A stretch of 64,000 nucleotides of DNA from positions 104,369-168,368 of the forward strand of contig DATCRI010000007.1 in the NCBI GenBank assembly GCA_036569045.1. Direction: 5' to 3'. The notes beneath the pieces were generated by a model, which was not told where the DNA came from, ran no database searches, and saw only the letters and a program-made list of their open reading frames with translations. Numbering within the stretch: the first letter of the stretch is position 1; each line of letters begins with the position of its first letter. This stretch comes from Chthoniobacterales bacterium. Lineage in GTDB: Bacteria > Verrucomicrobiota > Verrucomicrobiia > Chthoniobacterales > JAATET01. A program made the translations under genes and the position numbers. Below, in pieces: positions 18,172 to 26,526 of this stretch.

Positions 18172-18251
18172 CGGGAGAGCGAGGCTCCCGCCGAGCCATC
18201 GCTCAAAGATCCTCGCTCAAAAAATTGGCTCGGCCGGAGCCTCGCCCTCCC
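18172..18251. repeat. Second REP inverted pair, downstream of RAYT
   Basis: Arms at 18172-18197 and 18227-18251 repeat the sequence of the uvrB-proximal pair with few changes (one A for G in the left arm). The right arm ends 49 bp before the permease-like gene. The two pairs flank the RAYT gene in the same order. Confidence 0.85.
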
Positions 18252-18300
18252 CCGCCCGCGGGATTGCCCTTCCTGCGTCGACCCGCCAAGATCGCCGTCG

Positions 18301-18849
18301 ATGCTTTCGCCCACCGACCTCATCCTCCCTCCGCTCCTCGCCTACGTCGTCGCGGCGATGCTCGGCATCGGGCTCGCCCTGCTGCGTGCCCGGCGCAGCG
18401 CCAGCGGCTGGGTCATCCTCGACATCGTCGTCCTCCTTTTCGTCCTTATCCCCGTTCCCGTGCTGGCGAATGCCTTCGCCGCCATCGCGCCGGCCGACAC
18501 GAATCGCCTCGTCCCCTGGATGCTCGCCGCCGCGCTCACCGCCGCGCCGCTCGCCTACCTTCCGGCGCGCATCGCGCTCACCCGCACGAGCGAAGACTAC
18601 CGCGACACCGCCCGCCTGCTCGGGCTTGGTCCAGTCGGGCGATTCTTCCGCATCGATCTTCCGCTCACCTGGCCGGCCATCGGTCGCGGCAAGCTCCTCG
18701 CGCTCACCCGCATCGTCGGCGAATGGCTGCTCGTCATCGGCGCGCTCGATCGGCTCACCGTCCTCACCGGCGCCGTCGCCATCCTCTCGCTCGTTGCCGC
18801 GATCGGCATCGGCTTCAGCCTGCCTCGCCCCGCCCCGGCCACCCGCTAA
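18301..18849 (+). CDS. Short ABC-transporter permease-like protein
   Basis: Predicted 182 aa with about four to five hydrophobic segments. Residues about 98-122 (EDYRDTARLLGLGPVGRFFR followed by IDLPLTWPAI) match the cytoplasmic EAA loop that contacts the ATPase in binding-protein-dependent ABC importers of ModB/CysT type. It is shorter than normal permeases (over 210 aa) and has no partner ATPase or binding-protein gene beside it. Its stop overlaps the holA start (TAATG), so the two are co-translated. It may be a degenerate permease or one with distant partners. Confidence 0.55.
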   Translation: MLSPTDLILPPLLAYVVAAMLGIGLALLRARRSASGWVILDIVVLLFVLIPVPVLANAFAAIAPADTNRLVPWMLAAALTAAPLAYLPARIALTRTSEDYRDTARLLGLGPVGRFFRIDLPLTWPAIGRGKLLALTRIVGEWLLVIGALDRLTVLTGAVAILSLVAAIGIGFSLPRPAPATR

Positions 18850-19970
18850 TGCCGCCCGCGAAGAAAGCCGCCAAGGCCGACACCGGCATTCATTTCGTCA
18901 CCGGCAGTGACGAGGCCGAGGTCAAGAAAGCCGCCACCGGCCTCGCCGCGAAGCTCGCTCCCGGTGACGATCCCTTCGGCATCGAGGTGATCGACGGCGC
19001 CGCGGCCACGGTCGACGAGGCCCAGTCCCGCCTTCACGCCACCATCGAGGCGCTGCTTACTGTCCCCTTCTTCGGCGGCGCCGGAAAGCTCGTCTGGCTC
19101 AAAAGCGCGACGATGTTCAGCGATAGCGTAATGGGCCGCAGCGAGACGACGACCACCGCCGTCGAGAAGCTCCTCGCCGTCCTCGAAAAAGGCCTGCCCG
19201 AGGGCATCACCTTCCTCATCAGCGCGATCGATCCCGACAAGCGCCGCACCGCCTACAAGACGCTCGGCAAGCTCGCCACCGTCCACCTCCACGACAAACC
19301 CGACTTCGGCTGGGGCGCCACCGAGGCCGACGTCGTCGACTGGGTCGCCGATCGCGCCCGCGTCGCCGGCCTTCGCCTCAGCCCCGACGCCGCCGCCGTG
19401 CTCGCCGCCCGCGTCGGCGCCGAGACGCGCCAGCTCGACAACGAGATCGAAAAACTCGCCCTTACTTTTGGCAACGACACCGCGCTCACCGGCGAGCAAA
19501 TCCGCGAGCTCGTGCCCGCCACCCGCGCCGGCGGCATCTTCGACCTCAGCAACGCCCTCGCCAAACGCGACCTCCGCCTCTGCCTCACCACGCTCGACCA
19601 GCTCTTCCGGCAGGGCGAAAAGGCCGTCGGCATCCTCCTCGCCGCCGTCATGCCGACGGTGCGGAACCTCCTCGTCGTGAAGGACCTCATGGTCACGCAC
19701 CGGATGCAGCCGCCGGCCCAGCCGCAATTCTTCAAGGGCGCGCTCGATCGCCTGCCCGAGGGCGCCACCGCGCACCTGCCTCGCAAAAAGGACGGCACTC
19801 TGAACGCCTACCCGCTCGGCATCGCCGCCGCGAACAGCGCCCGCTACACCCTTCCCGAGCTGGAGGCCGCGTTTCTGGCCTGCGCCCGTGCGAACAAGAC
19901 CCTCGTCACCACGCAGCTCGCCGAGAGCATCGTGATGAGCCGTTTGCTCGTGGAAATCGCCGGGAAATAG
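18849..19970 (+). CDS. holA: DNA polymerase III subunit delta
   Basis: Predicted 373 aa. The protein has the delta-subunit plan: an N-terminal AAA-like domain that contacts the sliding clamp (FFGGAGKLVWLKSA near residues 60-75), a lid with ETRQLDNEIEKLALTFG (about 180-196) and the C-terminal collar domain with FDLSNALAKRD. It opens the beta clamp as part of the clamp loader. The first 14 residues are a Lys/Ala-rich extension. The start overlaps the stop of the permease-like gene. Confidence 0.85.
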   Translation: MPPAKKAAKADTGIHFVTGSDEAEVKKAATGLAAKLAPGDDPFGIEVIDGAAATVDEAQSRLHATIEALLTVPFFGGAGKLVWLKSATMFSDSVMGRSETTTTAVEKLLAVLEKGLPEGITFLISAIDPDKRRTAYKTLGKLATVHLHDKPDFGWGATEADVVDWVADRARVAGLRLSPDAAAVLAARVGAETRQLDNEIEKLALTFGNDTALTGEQIRELVPATRAGGIFDLSNALAKRDLRLCLTTLDQLFRQGEKAVGILLAAVMPTVRNLLVVKDLMVTHRMQPPAQPQFFKGALDRLPEGATAHLPRKKDGTLNAYPLGIAAANSARYTLPELEAAFLACARANKTLVTTQLAESIVMSRLLVEIAGK

Positions 19971-19986
19971 GCCCGGGGCCGGGCCG

Positions 19987-20361
19987 TCACTCCCCGTAGG
20001 CCAGCTCCCAGTGCGCGTCCCACAGGTGCGCCTGCTGCGGCCACATGACGACGAGCAGGAACTCCAGCAACTGGCTCGTCGGCAGCTTCGGTAGCGGTTC
20101 CATCCCGATGTGCGCCGCATTGGCCGCCGAGATCGCCGCGCAATACACCCGGGCAAACGCCGCCGCCTGCACCTCGCCGCCCGGCCGGGGCCGGTCCGTG
20201 TCGGCCAGCCACTCGATCAGCCACGCCTGTCCCCGTTCCGCCACCTCCTCCGAGATCGGCGGCGGCAGTTTCGGGATCACCGCGCCGTCCGAGTCCGTGC
20301 GCAACCGCATCGCCATCCGCATCAGCAGCGCTTCGAGCTCCTTCCACGTCATGCGCCCCAT
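19987..20361 (-). CDS. Hypothetical protein
   Basis: Predicted 124 aa from ATG 20361; an ATG three codons later is equally possible. No known domain is recognised. The sequence is acidic and helical with a Pro-rich stretch (PKLPPPISEE, residues 30-39) and aromatic C-terminus (WPQQAHLWDAHWELAYGE). It converges with holA (16-bp gap). The gene has normal codon use, which supports its being real. Confidence 0.5.
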   Translation of the reverse strand: MGRMTWKELEALLMRMAMRLRTDSDGAVIPKLPPPISEEVAERGQAWLIEWLADTDRPRPGGEVQAAAFARVYCAAISAANAAHIGMEPLPKLPTSQLLEFLLVVMWPQQAHLWDAHWELAYGE

Positions 20362-20417
20362 CCCACCGCCGACAGCCCGCCCTTGCCAAGGGCAAAACCC
20401 ACGCCCCGCCTCGAACC

Positions 20418-20846
20418 TCAACCGCCACTCACCGGATATTTATCGAACTTCGGAAGAGCCGGGTCCATCGCGCCCCATGATTGCGCGTCGCAGGTCCACA
20501 CATCCATCTGCGCCCGGAAGTTGCTAGGGTCGTCCAGGCTCGCGGCGTGCAGGGCCACGATGTCCGGCACCGCATCGGGTTTTCCGAAGACCGGCGCCCC
20601 GCATTCCGGGCAGAACGCGCGACGCGTCATCCCACCCGCCTCGCTCGGCGAGGCATGGAACCGCGGCTCGCCCTGTCGCACGGTGAATGCCGCCACCGGC
20701 ACCACGACGAGCGCGGAATGCGCCCCACCCGTGGCCCGCTGACAATCGCGGCAATGGCAATGCAGCATCATCACGGGTGCCGCGGAGGATTCGTAACGCA
20801 GCGCGCCACAGGCGCAACCACCGGAAAGGACAGGAATGGAAGTCAT
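20418..20846 (-). CDS. GFA-family zinc protein
   Basis: Predicted 142 aa. The family (glutathione-dependent formaldehyde-activating enzyme/centromere V fold) binds zinc through cysteines seen here in GGCACGALRYE, HCHCRDCQRATG and FCPECGAPVF. Most bacterial members have no proven substrate, although founding members form S-hydroxymethylglutathione from formaldehyde. It is followed by the small hypothetical gene on the same strand. Cytoplasmic. Confidence 0.8.
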   Translation of the reverse strand: MTSIPVLSGGCACGALRYESSAAPVMMLHCHCRDCQRATGGAHSALVVVPVAAFTVRQGEPRFHASPSEAGGMTRRAFCPECGAPVFGKPDAVPDIVALHAASLDDPSNFRAQMDVWTCDAQSWGAMDPALPKFDKYPVSGG

Positions 20847-20942
20847 GAGCAGGATTTTTTGGACTCTCGAGACTACGACGAACCGCCGCGCTCTCGCGGG
20901 ACATCTCCGACAAATTTCCCGACCACGGAGCGACGACGGTGC

Positions 20943-21557
20943 CTATCGCAGAGTCTGGTAGCGATACCTGGGACCCGTCGGAAAAATCTCGGAACTGGAA
21001 GCGTCCTCTGAGCGTCGATAAATGCCGCCGCTGCCCCCTTTACCGAAGACCACGAAGCCCTTTTTCCCATAAGGCATTTCGCTGGTAAGCACGCGATCCT
21101 TCCAATTCGTCGTCACCACGAAGGGCTGGTTCTCGGGAGATTTTCCATCGATCACGAAAAAGCGAAACGGGATCGTCTCCGTCGTGAGAGGGCCGTTGCC
21201 CGGAGAACGTCCCGGAGCTCGAAGCAATTTTCGGAGGTCCGAGTCGCTGAGGTAATTATTCTCGGTGAGCGCTTGGAAATAGGCGGCCAGCGAAACCGGC
21301 TCGGATTTCCCGTTCACTGTGATCGTCGTCCAATCCAATCCCTTGCCGTCCGCGGCCTTCGTATCCAGCGCCATCATCTGGGTCGCGATTTGGAGCTGAC
21401 GGGCATTGTTAAGGGTGCCCGTCATTTGTCCCCCAATGAGATTGGGGGAAGTCTGAGGAATCACCATCCACACGAGCACCCCGACGACCGCAAGGAGCAC
21501 CAGCACTTCCACCAGCGTCAGGCCGGCGCATCTTTGCGGGGAACGGGAGGGCTTCAT
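20943..21557 (-). CDS. Type II secretion/pilin-like protein with prepilin leader
   Basis: Predicted 204 aa from ATG 21557. The N-terminus is a class III prepilin signal: basic leader, Gly, then LTLVEVLVLLAVVGVLVWMV, with the Glu at +5 after the cleavage Gly. The mature domain is globular with no close family recognised; length and form resemble the verrucomicrobial GspG-like pseudopilins that occur as isolated genes. It is probably processed by a prepilin peptidase and displayed by a secretion or pilus machine encoded elsewhere. The DUF2007 gene precedes it by 18 bp on the same strand. Confidence 0.65.
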   Translation of the reverse strand: MKPSRSPQRCAGLTLVEVLVLLAVVGVLVWMVIPQTSPNLIGGQMTGTLNNARQLQIATQMMALDTKAADGKGLDWTTITVNGKSEPVSLAAYFQALTENNYLSDSDLRKLLRAPGRSPGNGPLTTETIPFRFFVIDGKSPENQPFVVTTNWKDRVLTSEMPYGKKGFVVFGKGGSGGIYRRSEDASSSEIFPTGPRYRYQTLR

Positions 21558-21575
21558 GTTCAAGGGGGAGAATGT

Positions 21576-21908
21576 TCAGTCCGGGATCGTCCCGTCGTGA
21601 CGGCGTTCCGTGCCGCAGTTCCAGCAGAGGTCGAAGCCTCCGGGAACGGATTCGTGGCAGCGTTCGCACGTCCAATCCGGCCGCCCCGGCGGCGTGCCGT
21701 CGCGAATCTCGCGGATGAGATCGATGGCCCGGGCGAAGTCGTCGTCGTTCACCACGCACAGCACCGGAAAGAACAGCCCGCTCGGCATCTCCGACATCGT
21801 CGTGTTCGTGTGCTGATTCCGGATGAATGAGAGGATCCCGGCATTCTCGAGCACCGATTGGAAATACCCCACCCTCGCCGGTTCACGATCGCAGAAGACA
21901 GGTTTCAT
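21576..21908 (-). CDS. DUF2007 protein with C-terminal zinc ribbon
   Basis: Predicted 110 aa from ATG 21908. The N-terminal 75 residues (PVFCDREPARVGYFQSVLENAGI, then LCVVNDDDFARAIDLI) fit DUF2007, a ferredoxin-like fold called a putative signal-transducing protein. The C-terminus has CERCHESVPGGFDLCWNCG, two CxxC knuckles of a zinc ribbon. It is the first gene of a pair with the pilin-like gene. The molecular role is unknown. Confidence 0.7.
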   Translation of the reverse strand: MKPVFCDREPARVGYFQSVLENAGILSFIRNQHTNTTMSEMPSGLFFPVLCVVNDDDFARAIDLIREIRDGTPPGRPDWTCERCHESVPGGFDLCWNCGTERRHDGTIPD

Positions 21909-22250
21909 GATTTCCAAGGCCCCCTACCGGCAAACCGATTCCTCGAGCAATTGCTCAGAAACGAGCCAATTAGTTGGCGACCCGGACAGGGGGACTGCCG
22001 ATCAGACTTACGACAAAAAGACTGAGATATAAAACCAAATAGTCCTTTTGGCCCCCTCGCCCGGCCCTCAAAAAATCGATGCCAGGCCTTCCGCCATCAA
22101 AAGCGCACGCTCTCTCGCCACAGGGAGGGCTCGAATTCCCGGGCAGGCAACGCGCGAAAAATCGCCGCGCCCCCACGAAGGGTGGACTTGGCGGAAAACG
22201 ATCAAATCGCTAAAAATCGTTTTCCTAACGTCAGAAACACCGGTGCGCTG
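21909..22250. other. 342-bp intergenic region
   Basis: No credible gene is seen on either strand; short frames here have poor composition. An AT-rich patch (about 22010-22045) could hold the promoter of the DUF2007 gene. A T-loop-like motif near 22130 does not belong to a foldable tRNA. Confidence 0.5.
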
Positions 22251-22577
22251 TCACGCCTTGCGAACGAAGCAGGCTTTCAGCCCGACCGCACCGATACCGT
22301 CGATCTTGCAGGAAATCTCGTGATCGCCATCGACCAACCGGATGGGGCCGGTCTTTATCCCGCCTTTGAGAACCTGAGAGCCTTTGAGAGGCAGATCCTT
22401 GACAAGAACCACGCGGTCGCCATCAGCAAGAGCATTACCGTTTGAATCTTTCACCACGCGGGCTGCCTCCGGCTCCGGTTCGCGCGGCCACTCGTGCCCG
22501 CAGGTCATGCACTCCCATTTTTCCGCGTGTTCCAACACCTCGTTCATCTCGCACTCGGGGCAAACCTTTTCGCTCAT
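22251..22577 (-). CDS. YjdM/PhnA-type zinc-ribbon protein
   Basis: Predicted 108 aa. The N-terminal VCPECEMNEVLEHAEKWECM and TCGHEW form a zinc ribbon, and the C-terminal domain (VVKDSNGNALADGDRVVLVK, then GSQVLKGG and the IGLKACFVRK-like end) matches the conserved YjdM (formerly PhnA) fold. The family was first linked to phosphonate use but its members are mostly of unknown function and not phosphonoacetate hydrolases. No phosphonate genes are nearby. Confidence 0.85.
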   Translation of the reverse strand: MSEKVCPECEMNEVLEHAEKWECMTCGHEWPREPEPEAARVVKDSNGNALADGDRVVLVKDLPLKGSQVLKGGIKTGPIRLVDGDHEISCKIDGIGAVGLKACFVRKA

Positions 22578-22756
22578 CGGCGGATGATAGTAATGGGCGT
22601 GCTCGTGGCAAGCTGTGCGGTCTCACACAAGGGGCGGTTCCGCCCGGCCGGCCTTTCACCCGCCTTTCCAGACCGGAATGACGACGTCAGTTGGCAAACT
22701 TTGTGAGGATGGCGGCGCGCGTCGGGGGGCGCGGATCATCGAGAGGCGGCGGGAAG

Positions 22757-23356
22757 TTAGTCGATGCGCCAGACGATGCCGCGGCGCTCGTATTCGAGGT
22801 AGCCTTCAACCTGCATGGCGAGCGGAGCGCCGCAGAGGCGTTCGACGAGCCAGAGGGCAAGGTCGAGCCCGCTGGTGACACCGCCGCAGGTGACGATGTC
22901 GCCGGCGTCGACGACGCGGGCGGGGGTGAGAACGGCGCCGGTGGCGGCGAGGTCGTCCATGGCGCTGTGGTGGGTGATGGCGGGGCGGCCCTCGAGCAGG
23001 CCGGCGTGGGCGAGGAGCATGGCGCCGGTGCAAACGCCGGCGAGGAGGGCGCCTTCGCGGTGAAGATCCCGAAGAAGGCGGAGGGTGGCGGGATTCCCGG
23101 TCTCGGCGCGGGCGCCGGCGGCCGCGCCGCTGGCCCAGCCGCCGCCGGGGACGATGAGGAGCTCGGTCTCGGTGAGGCGGGCGTGGGGAGTGATGATGGC
23201 GCCGTGAGCGAGCGTGAGGGGCTGGGGATCGCCGGCGGTGACGAGCCGGGTCTGGAGGTCGGCGCCGAGGGCGCGGGCGGCCTGGAGGACTTCGTAGGGC
23301 GCAAGGGCGTCGAGTTCCTCGGCGCCGGGGTAGAGTAGGATGGCGGCGGAAGTCAT
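22757..23356 (-). CDS. DJ-1/PfpI family protein
   Basis: Predicted 199 aa. ILLYPGAEELDALAPYEVL begins the Rossmann-like DJ-1 fold, the nucleophile elbow is GVCTGAMLLAHAG (Cys at about residue 109), and the C-terminal GGVTSGLDLALWLVE matches AraC-type GATase1-like members. It lacks the C-terminal HTH of the AraC-like branch. Family roles include glyoxalase or isocyanide hydratase activity; the exact activity here is unclear. Same strand as the J-domain gene upstream, 45 bp apart. Confidence 0.8.
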   Translation of the reverse strand: MTSAAILLYPGAEELDALAPYEVLQAARALGADLQTRLVTAGDPQPLTLAHGAIITPHARLTETELLIVPGGGWASGAAAGARAETGNPATLRLLRDLHREGALLAGVCTGAMLLAHAGLLEGRPAITHHSAMDDLAATGAVLTPARVVDAGDIVTCGGVTSGLDLALWLVERLCGAPLAMQVEGYLEYERRGIVWRID

Positions 23357-23357
23357 T

Positions 23358-23382
23358 GGGGATTTTCGATTTTGGATGTTCC
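23358..23382. repeat. AT-rich dispersed repeat, copy 1
   Basis: The 25-bp stretch with alternating GGATTTT/GATTTTGG units lies between the DJ-1 start and the J-domain gene stop. It resembles the copies near 23961 and 51415. Such repeats, when translated, give NPKSKI-like peptides. Confidence 0.5.
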
Positions 23383-23401
23383 GGGCGGAGGGGCGGATTT
23401 A

Positions 23402-23959
23402 TCAGACGGCGGGGCCGCCGGTGATCTCGAGGGAGACGCGGCGGTCGCGGAGCTGGGCGGTCCAGCGATCGAGGAAGGTGAAGGCGCCGGCGAGGGCGGC
23501 GAGGTCCGCTTCCGCGATGTCGGGCCACGCGGCATCGAGGGCGCGGAGCTGGCGGTGCGCCTCGGCCTGGTGGGCCTCGACGGCGGCGAGGATGTCGGCG
23601 GCGACGCGGCGGGCTTTGGCGAGCGTTCCGATCGCGAGGGCACGGTCGAGCGGCGTCTTCGCGGCGGCGTGGGTGGCGAGGGCGTGGTCGGCCTCGCGGA
23701 GGAAGGCGCCGATGCGGAAGCCCATCTCGATATCGGGCGGGGCAGCGGGAATGACGGCGCCGGGAAGCAGCCGGCGGAGGCGGCTGGCGGGGACGGAGAG
23801 TTCGCGCTGCGCGGCATTGAGGGCGGCAAAGACCCCGGCGTCGCCCCCGGCGGCATCGGGATGCGCGGCGCGGGAGCGCTGCTGGAACGCAGCGCGGACG
23901 GCGGCGGGATCCAGCCACGGACGGCGAGGCAGGCCGAGAAGTGCGAAGGGGTCGTCCAT
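23402..23959 (-). CDS. J-domain co-chaperone
   Basis: Predicted 185 aa from ATG 23959. Residues 1-65 form a J domain: DDPFALLGLPRRPWLDPAAV, the invariant HPD in RAAHPDAAGG, and FAALNAAQREL. J proteins stimulate the ATPase of DnaK-type chaperones. The C-terminal 110 residues are helical and of the size found in HscB, which serves Fe-S assembly, but no iron-sulfur genes are near, so the assignment is left general. The AT-rich repeat forms its 5' leader. Confidence 0.7.
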   Translation of the reverse strand: MDDPFALLGLPRRPWLDPAAVRAAFQQRSRAAHPDAAGGDAGVFAALNAAQRELSVPASRLRRLLPGAVIPAAPPDIEMGFRIGAFLREADHALATHAAAKTPLDRALAIGTLAKARRVAADILAAVEAHQAEAHRQLRALDAAWPDIAEADLAALAGAFTFLDRWTAQLRDRRVSLEITGGPAV

Positions 23960-23960
23960 G

Positions 23961-23996
23961 GGAATTTCGGATTTTGGATTCTGGATTTTCGATTGG
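23961..23996. repeat. AT-rich dispersed repeat, copy 2
   Basis: A 36-bp stretch of GGATTTTGGATTCTGG-type units directly upstream of the J-domain start codon. It is in the same orientation as the copy at 23358 and inverted relative to the copy within prmC. Confidence 0.55.
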
Positions 23997-24091
23997 CACT
24001 TCAATTCGGCGCGGAGGCCCGAGCGGAGGGGGCCGGGCATTTTCCCTTCGCTACCGGGGCGGAACCGTGGCATCTTCCGCCTTCGCTAATT

Positions 24092-25324
24092 ATGTCATTC
24101 CAAGATTTAGGCCTCTCCGAAGCGGTCGTTCACGGCGCGCAACGCATGGGCTATGTCGATCCGAGCCCCATCCAGCTGCGCTCGTTTCCCGTCGTTCTTT
24201 CCAAGCGCGATCTCATTGCCTCTGCCCAGACGGGCACGGGCAAGACCGGCGCATTCGCCCTCCCGATTCTCACCCGCCTCGGCAATGGCCACGGGTATCC
24301 GCGCTGCCTCGTGCTAGAGCCGACGCGCGAGCTGGCGATGCAGGTGGAGACGGCTTTCCGCGACTATTCGCGCTTCATGCACATCGACGTGACGTGCCTC
24401 TTCGGGGGCGTCGGCTACGGCAAGCAACGCGAGGAACTTCAGGCCGGTGCGGACATCCTCTGCGCGACGCCGGGCCGCCTGCTGGACTTCATGGAACAGG
24501 GCGACGTGAAGCTCGACAAGATCGAGATCCTCGTGCTGGACGAGGTGGACCGCATGCTCGACATGGGCTTCCTCCCGGATGTGCGGCGCATCATCGAGAA
24601 ATGCGCGAAGGATCGGCAGACGCTGCTCTACTCGGCGACGGTGCCGAACGAGATCCAGAGCCTGGCGACATGGTGCCTGCGCGATCCCGAGAAGATCGAG
24701 ATCGGCGCGCGGCGGTCCCCGGCGGAGAGCGTGACGCACGCGATTTATCCCGTGGCGGCGGACCAGAAGTTCGACCTGCTGCTGGCGCTGCTCGAGGCGA
24801 CGAATTACCACAGCATCCTCATCTTCACGCGCACGAAGGACGGGGCGGACCGCATCATGCGCAAGCTCAAGGAGGAGAAGCACTCGGTGACCTCGCTGCA
24901 CAGCAATCGCACGCAGCAGGAGCGCATCGACGCGCTGGATGGCTTCAAATCCGGCAAATACGAGGTGATGGTCGCGACGGATATCGCCGCCCGCGGCATC
25001 GACATTGCGGGCGTGAGCCACGTGATCAACTACGACGTGCCGCAGCATCCCGAGGACTACGTCCACCGCATCGGCCGCACGGGCCGCGCGGAGGCGACCG
25101 GCGACGCGTTCACGATCATGACGGCCGAGGAACTGCCGCACGTGGAGGACATCGAGCGCTTCATCGGCCAGAAGGTCGAGCGCACGAAGCTCGCGGGCTT
25201 CGACTACGTGTATTCCGCGGTCTTCGACGAGGCCCGGGTGAAGCAGGTGCTCAAGGGCGCGAAAGGCGTCCGCACGCACAAGGGCATGAAGTTCGGCAGC
25301 ACGGCCAAGAAGCGGAAGCGGTAG
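24092..25324 (+). CDS. DEAD-box RNA helicase
   Basis: Predicted 410 aa, compact two-RecA-domain helicase. Q motif with PSPIQLRSFP, motif I AQTGTGKT, motif II DEVD (Val instead of Ala), motif III SAT, and motif VI HRIGRTGRA are present. It ends in a basic tail (STAKKRKR) typical of RhlE/DeaD-like proteins that remodel ribosomal RNA or mRNA in the cytoplasm. It is divergent from the J-domain gene. Substrate not predictable. Confidence 0.9.
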   Translation: MSFQDLGLSEAVVHGAQRMGYVDPSPIQLRSFPVVLSKRDLIASAQTGTGKTGAFALPILTRLGNGHGYPRCLVLEPTRELAMQVETAFRDYSRFMHIDVTCLFGGVGYGKQREELQAGADILCATPGRLLDFMEQGDVKLDKIEILVLDEVDRMLDMGFLPDVRRIIEKCAKDRQTLLYSATVPNEIQSLATWCLRDPEKIEIGARRSPAESVTHAIYPVAADQKFDLLLALLEATNYHSILIFTRTKDGADRIMRKLKEEKHSVTSLHSNRTQQERIDALDGFKSGKYEVMVATDIAARGIDIAGVSHVINYDVPQHPEDYVHRIGRTGRAEATGDAFTIMTAEELPHVEDIERFIGQKVERTKLAGFDYVYSAVFDEARVKQVLKGAKGVRTHKGMKFGSTAKKRKR

Positions 25325-25458
25325 GGATACCGCCTCGCTCGGGCGCGAAAATTCGGCGCCGAAAAGCCCCGCGCCTTTTCATTGCTCAATCCGCCAGAGT
25401 GGCTATTTTCCGGGGCCGTGCGCTCGCCGGCCTCGAAATCCATCCAGGGAGATTCGCA

Positions 25459-26526
25459 ATGAATTTTCCGGCGCGCGTTCTCATCTACTCCCACGCATTT
25501 CATCCCAGCGTGGGTGGCAGCGAGAACGCCGGCCGTCTTCTTGCCGACGGCATCGTCGCCGCCGGACATGAGGTGCAGATCGTCACGCGCTCCCAGGGAC
25601 CCGCGACCGAAAGCTTCCCTTACCCGATCCATTACTCACCGTCGCGGTGGGAGCTCTTCCGGCTCGTGAGATGGTCGAGCGTCTACGTGCACAGCAACCT
25701 CGGGATGCGCGGCGCGTGGCCCCTGCTCTTCCTGCGACGCCCGTGGGTCATCATTCACCATAGCCGCATCACCCGCGTCACCGGCGAGATGATCTGGCTC
25801 GATCACGTGAAGCGCTTCTGCACCCGCTTTGCCCGGAATATCGCGGTGAGCCAGTCGATGGCACGCGACCTGCCGCAGCCGACACTCGTCATCGGCAACG
25901 GCTACGATCCGGAAATCTTCCACCGAGAGCCGGAGACGCCTCGCGCCCGCGACATCATGTTCCTCGGCCGCCTCAATCGCGACAAGGGCTGCCATTTGCT
26001 TTTCGAAGCGCTTCGCATTTTGAGCGAACGCGGGCTTCGCCCGACCGTCACCGTCGTCGGGCAGGGCAATGCGGAGGAAGCCCTCCATCGGGAGGTCAGC
26101 GAGACGGGTCTCGAGAGGCAGGTCGTTTTCGAGGGCACCCGGAATCGCGAGGAGTGCGCCCGACTTCTGAACGGCCATCGCATTCTCGTCGTGCCCTCGC
26201 TCGTCGCCGAGACGTTCGGCCTCGTCGTGCTGGAGGGCATCGCCTGCGGCTGCGCGGTGATCGTTTCGACCTCGGGTGCGCTGGAGGAAATTGCCGGCCC
26301 CTGCGGCGTGAGCTTTCCCTCGGGCGATGCCGGGAAGCTGGCGGATCGTCTGGCGGAACTCCTGGGCTCCCCAGAGCGCATCGCCGCGCTGCAAAGTCCG
26401 GCCGCGGCCCACCTTGCGCCCTTCCGCAGCGAGCACATCTGTCGACGCTATCTTGCCGTCATTCTTGCGGAGGTCCGCCATGTCGCCCACTCCTTCTCCC
26501 TTCTACTTCTCGCTCACCTCTTTTAG
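25459..26526 (+). CDS. Family-4-type glycosyltransferase
   Basis: Predicted 355 aa. GT-B fold: the N-terminal YSHAFHPSVGGSENAGRLLA loop, the middle LGRLNRDKGCHLLFEAL, and the C-terminal PSLVAETFGLVVLEGIACG with the E-x7-E motif of GT4 retaining transferases that use NDP-sugars. It probably adds sugar to a cell-surface polysaccharide or lipid at the cytoplasmic face. The deacetylase gene starts 47 bp before its end, giving a tight surface-glycan pair. Confidence 0.85.
   Translation: MNFPARVLIYSHAFHPSVGGSENAGRLLADGIVAAGHEVQIVTRSQGPATESFPYPIHYSPSRWELFRLVRWSSVYVHSNLGMRGAWPLLFLRRPWVIIHHSRITRVTGEMIWLDHVKRFCTRFARNIAVSQSMARDLPQPTLVIGNGYDPEIFHREPETPRARDIMFLGRLNRDKGCHLLFEALRILSERGLRPTVTVVGQGNAEEALHREVSETGLERQVVFEGTRNREECARLLNGHRILVVPSLVAETFGLVVLEGIACGCAVIVSTSGALEEIAGPCGVSFPSGDAGKLADRLAELLGSPERIAALQSPAAAHLAPFRSEHICRRYLAVILAEVRHVAHSFSLLLLAHLF

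Noticed and set aside
22115..22145. A T-loop-like GCTCGAATTCCC motif suggesting a tRNA remnant
   Set aside because: No acceptor, D or anticodon arm can be folded around it.
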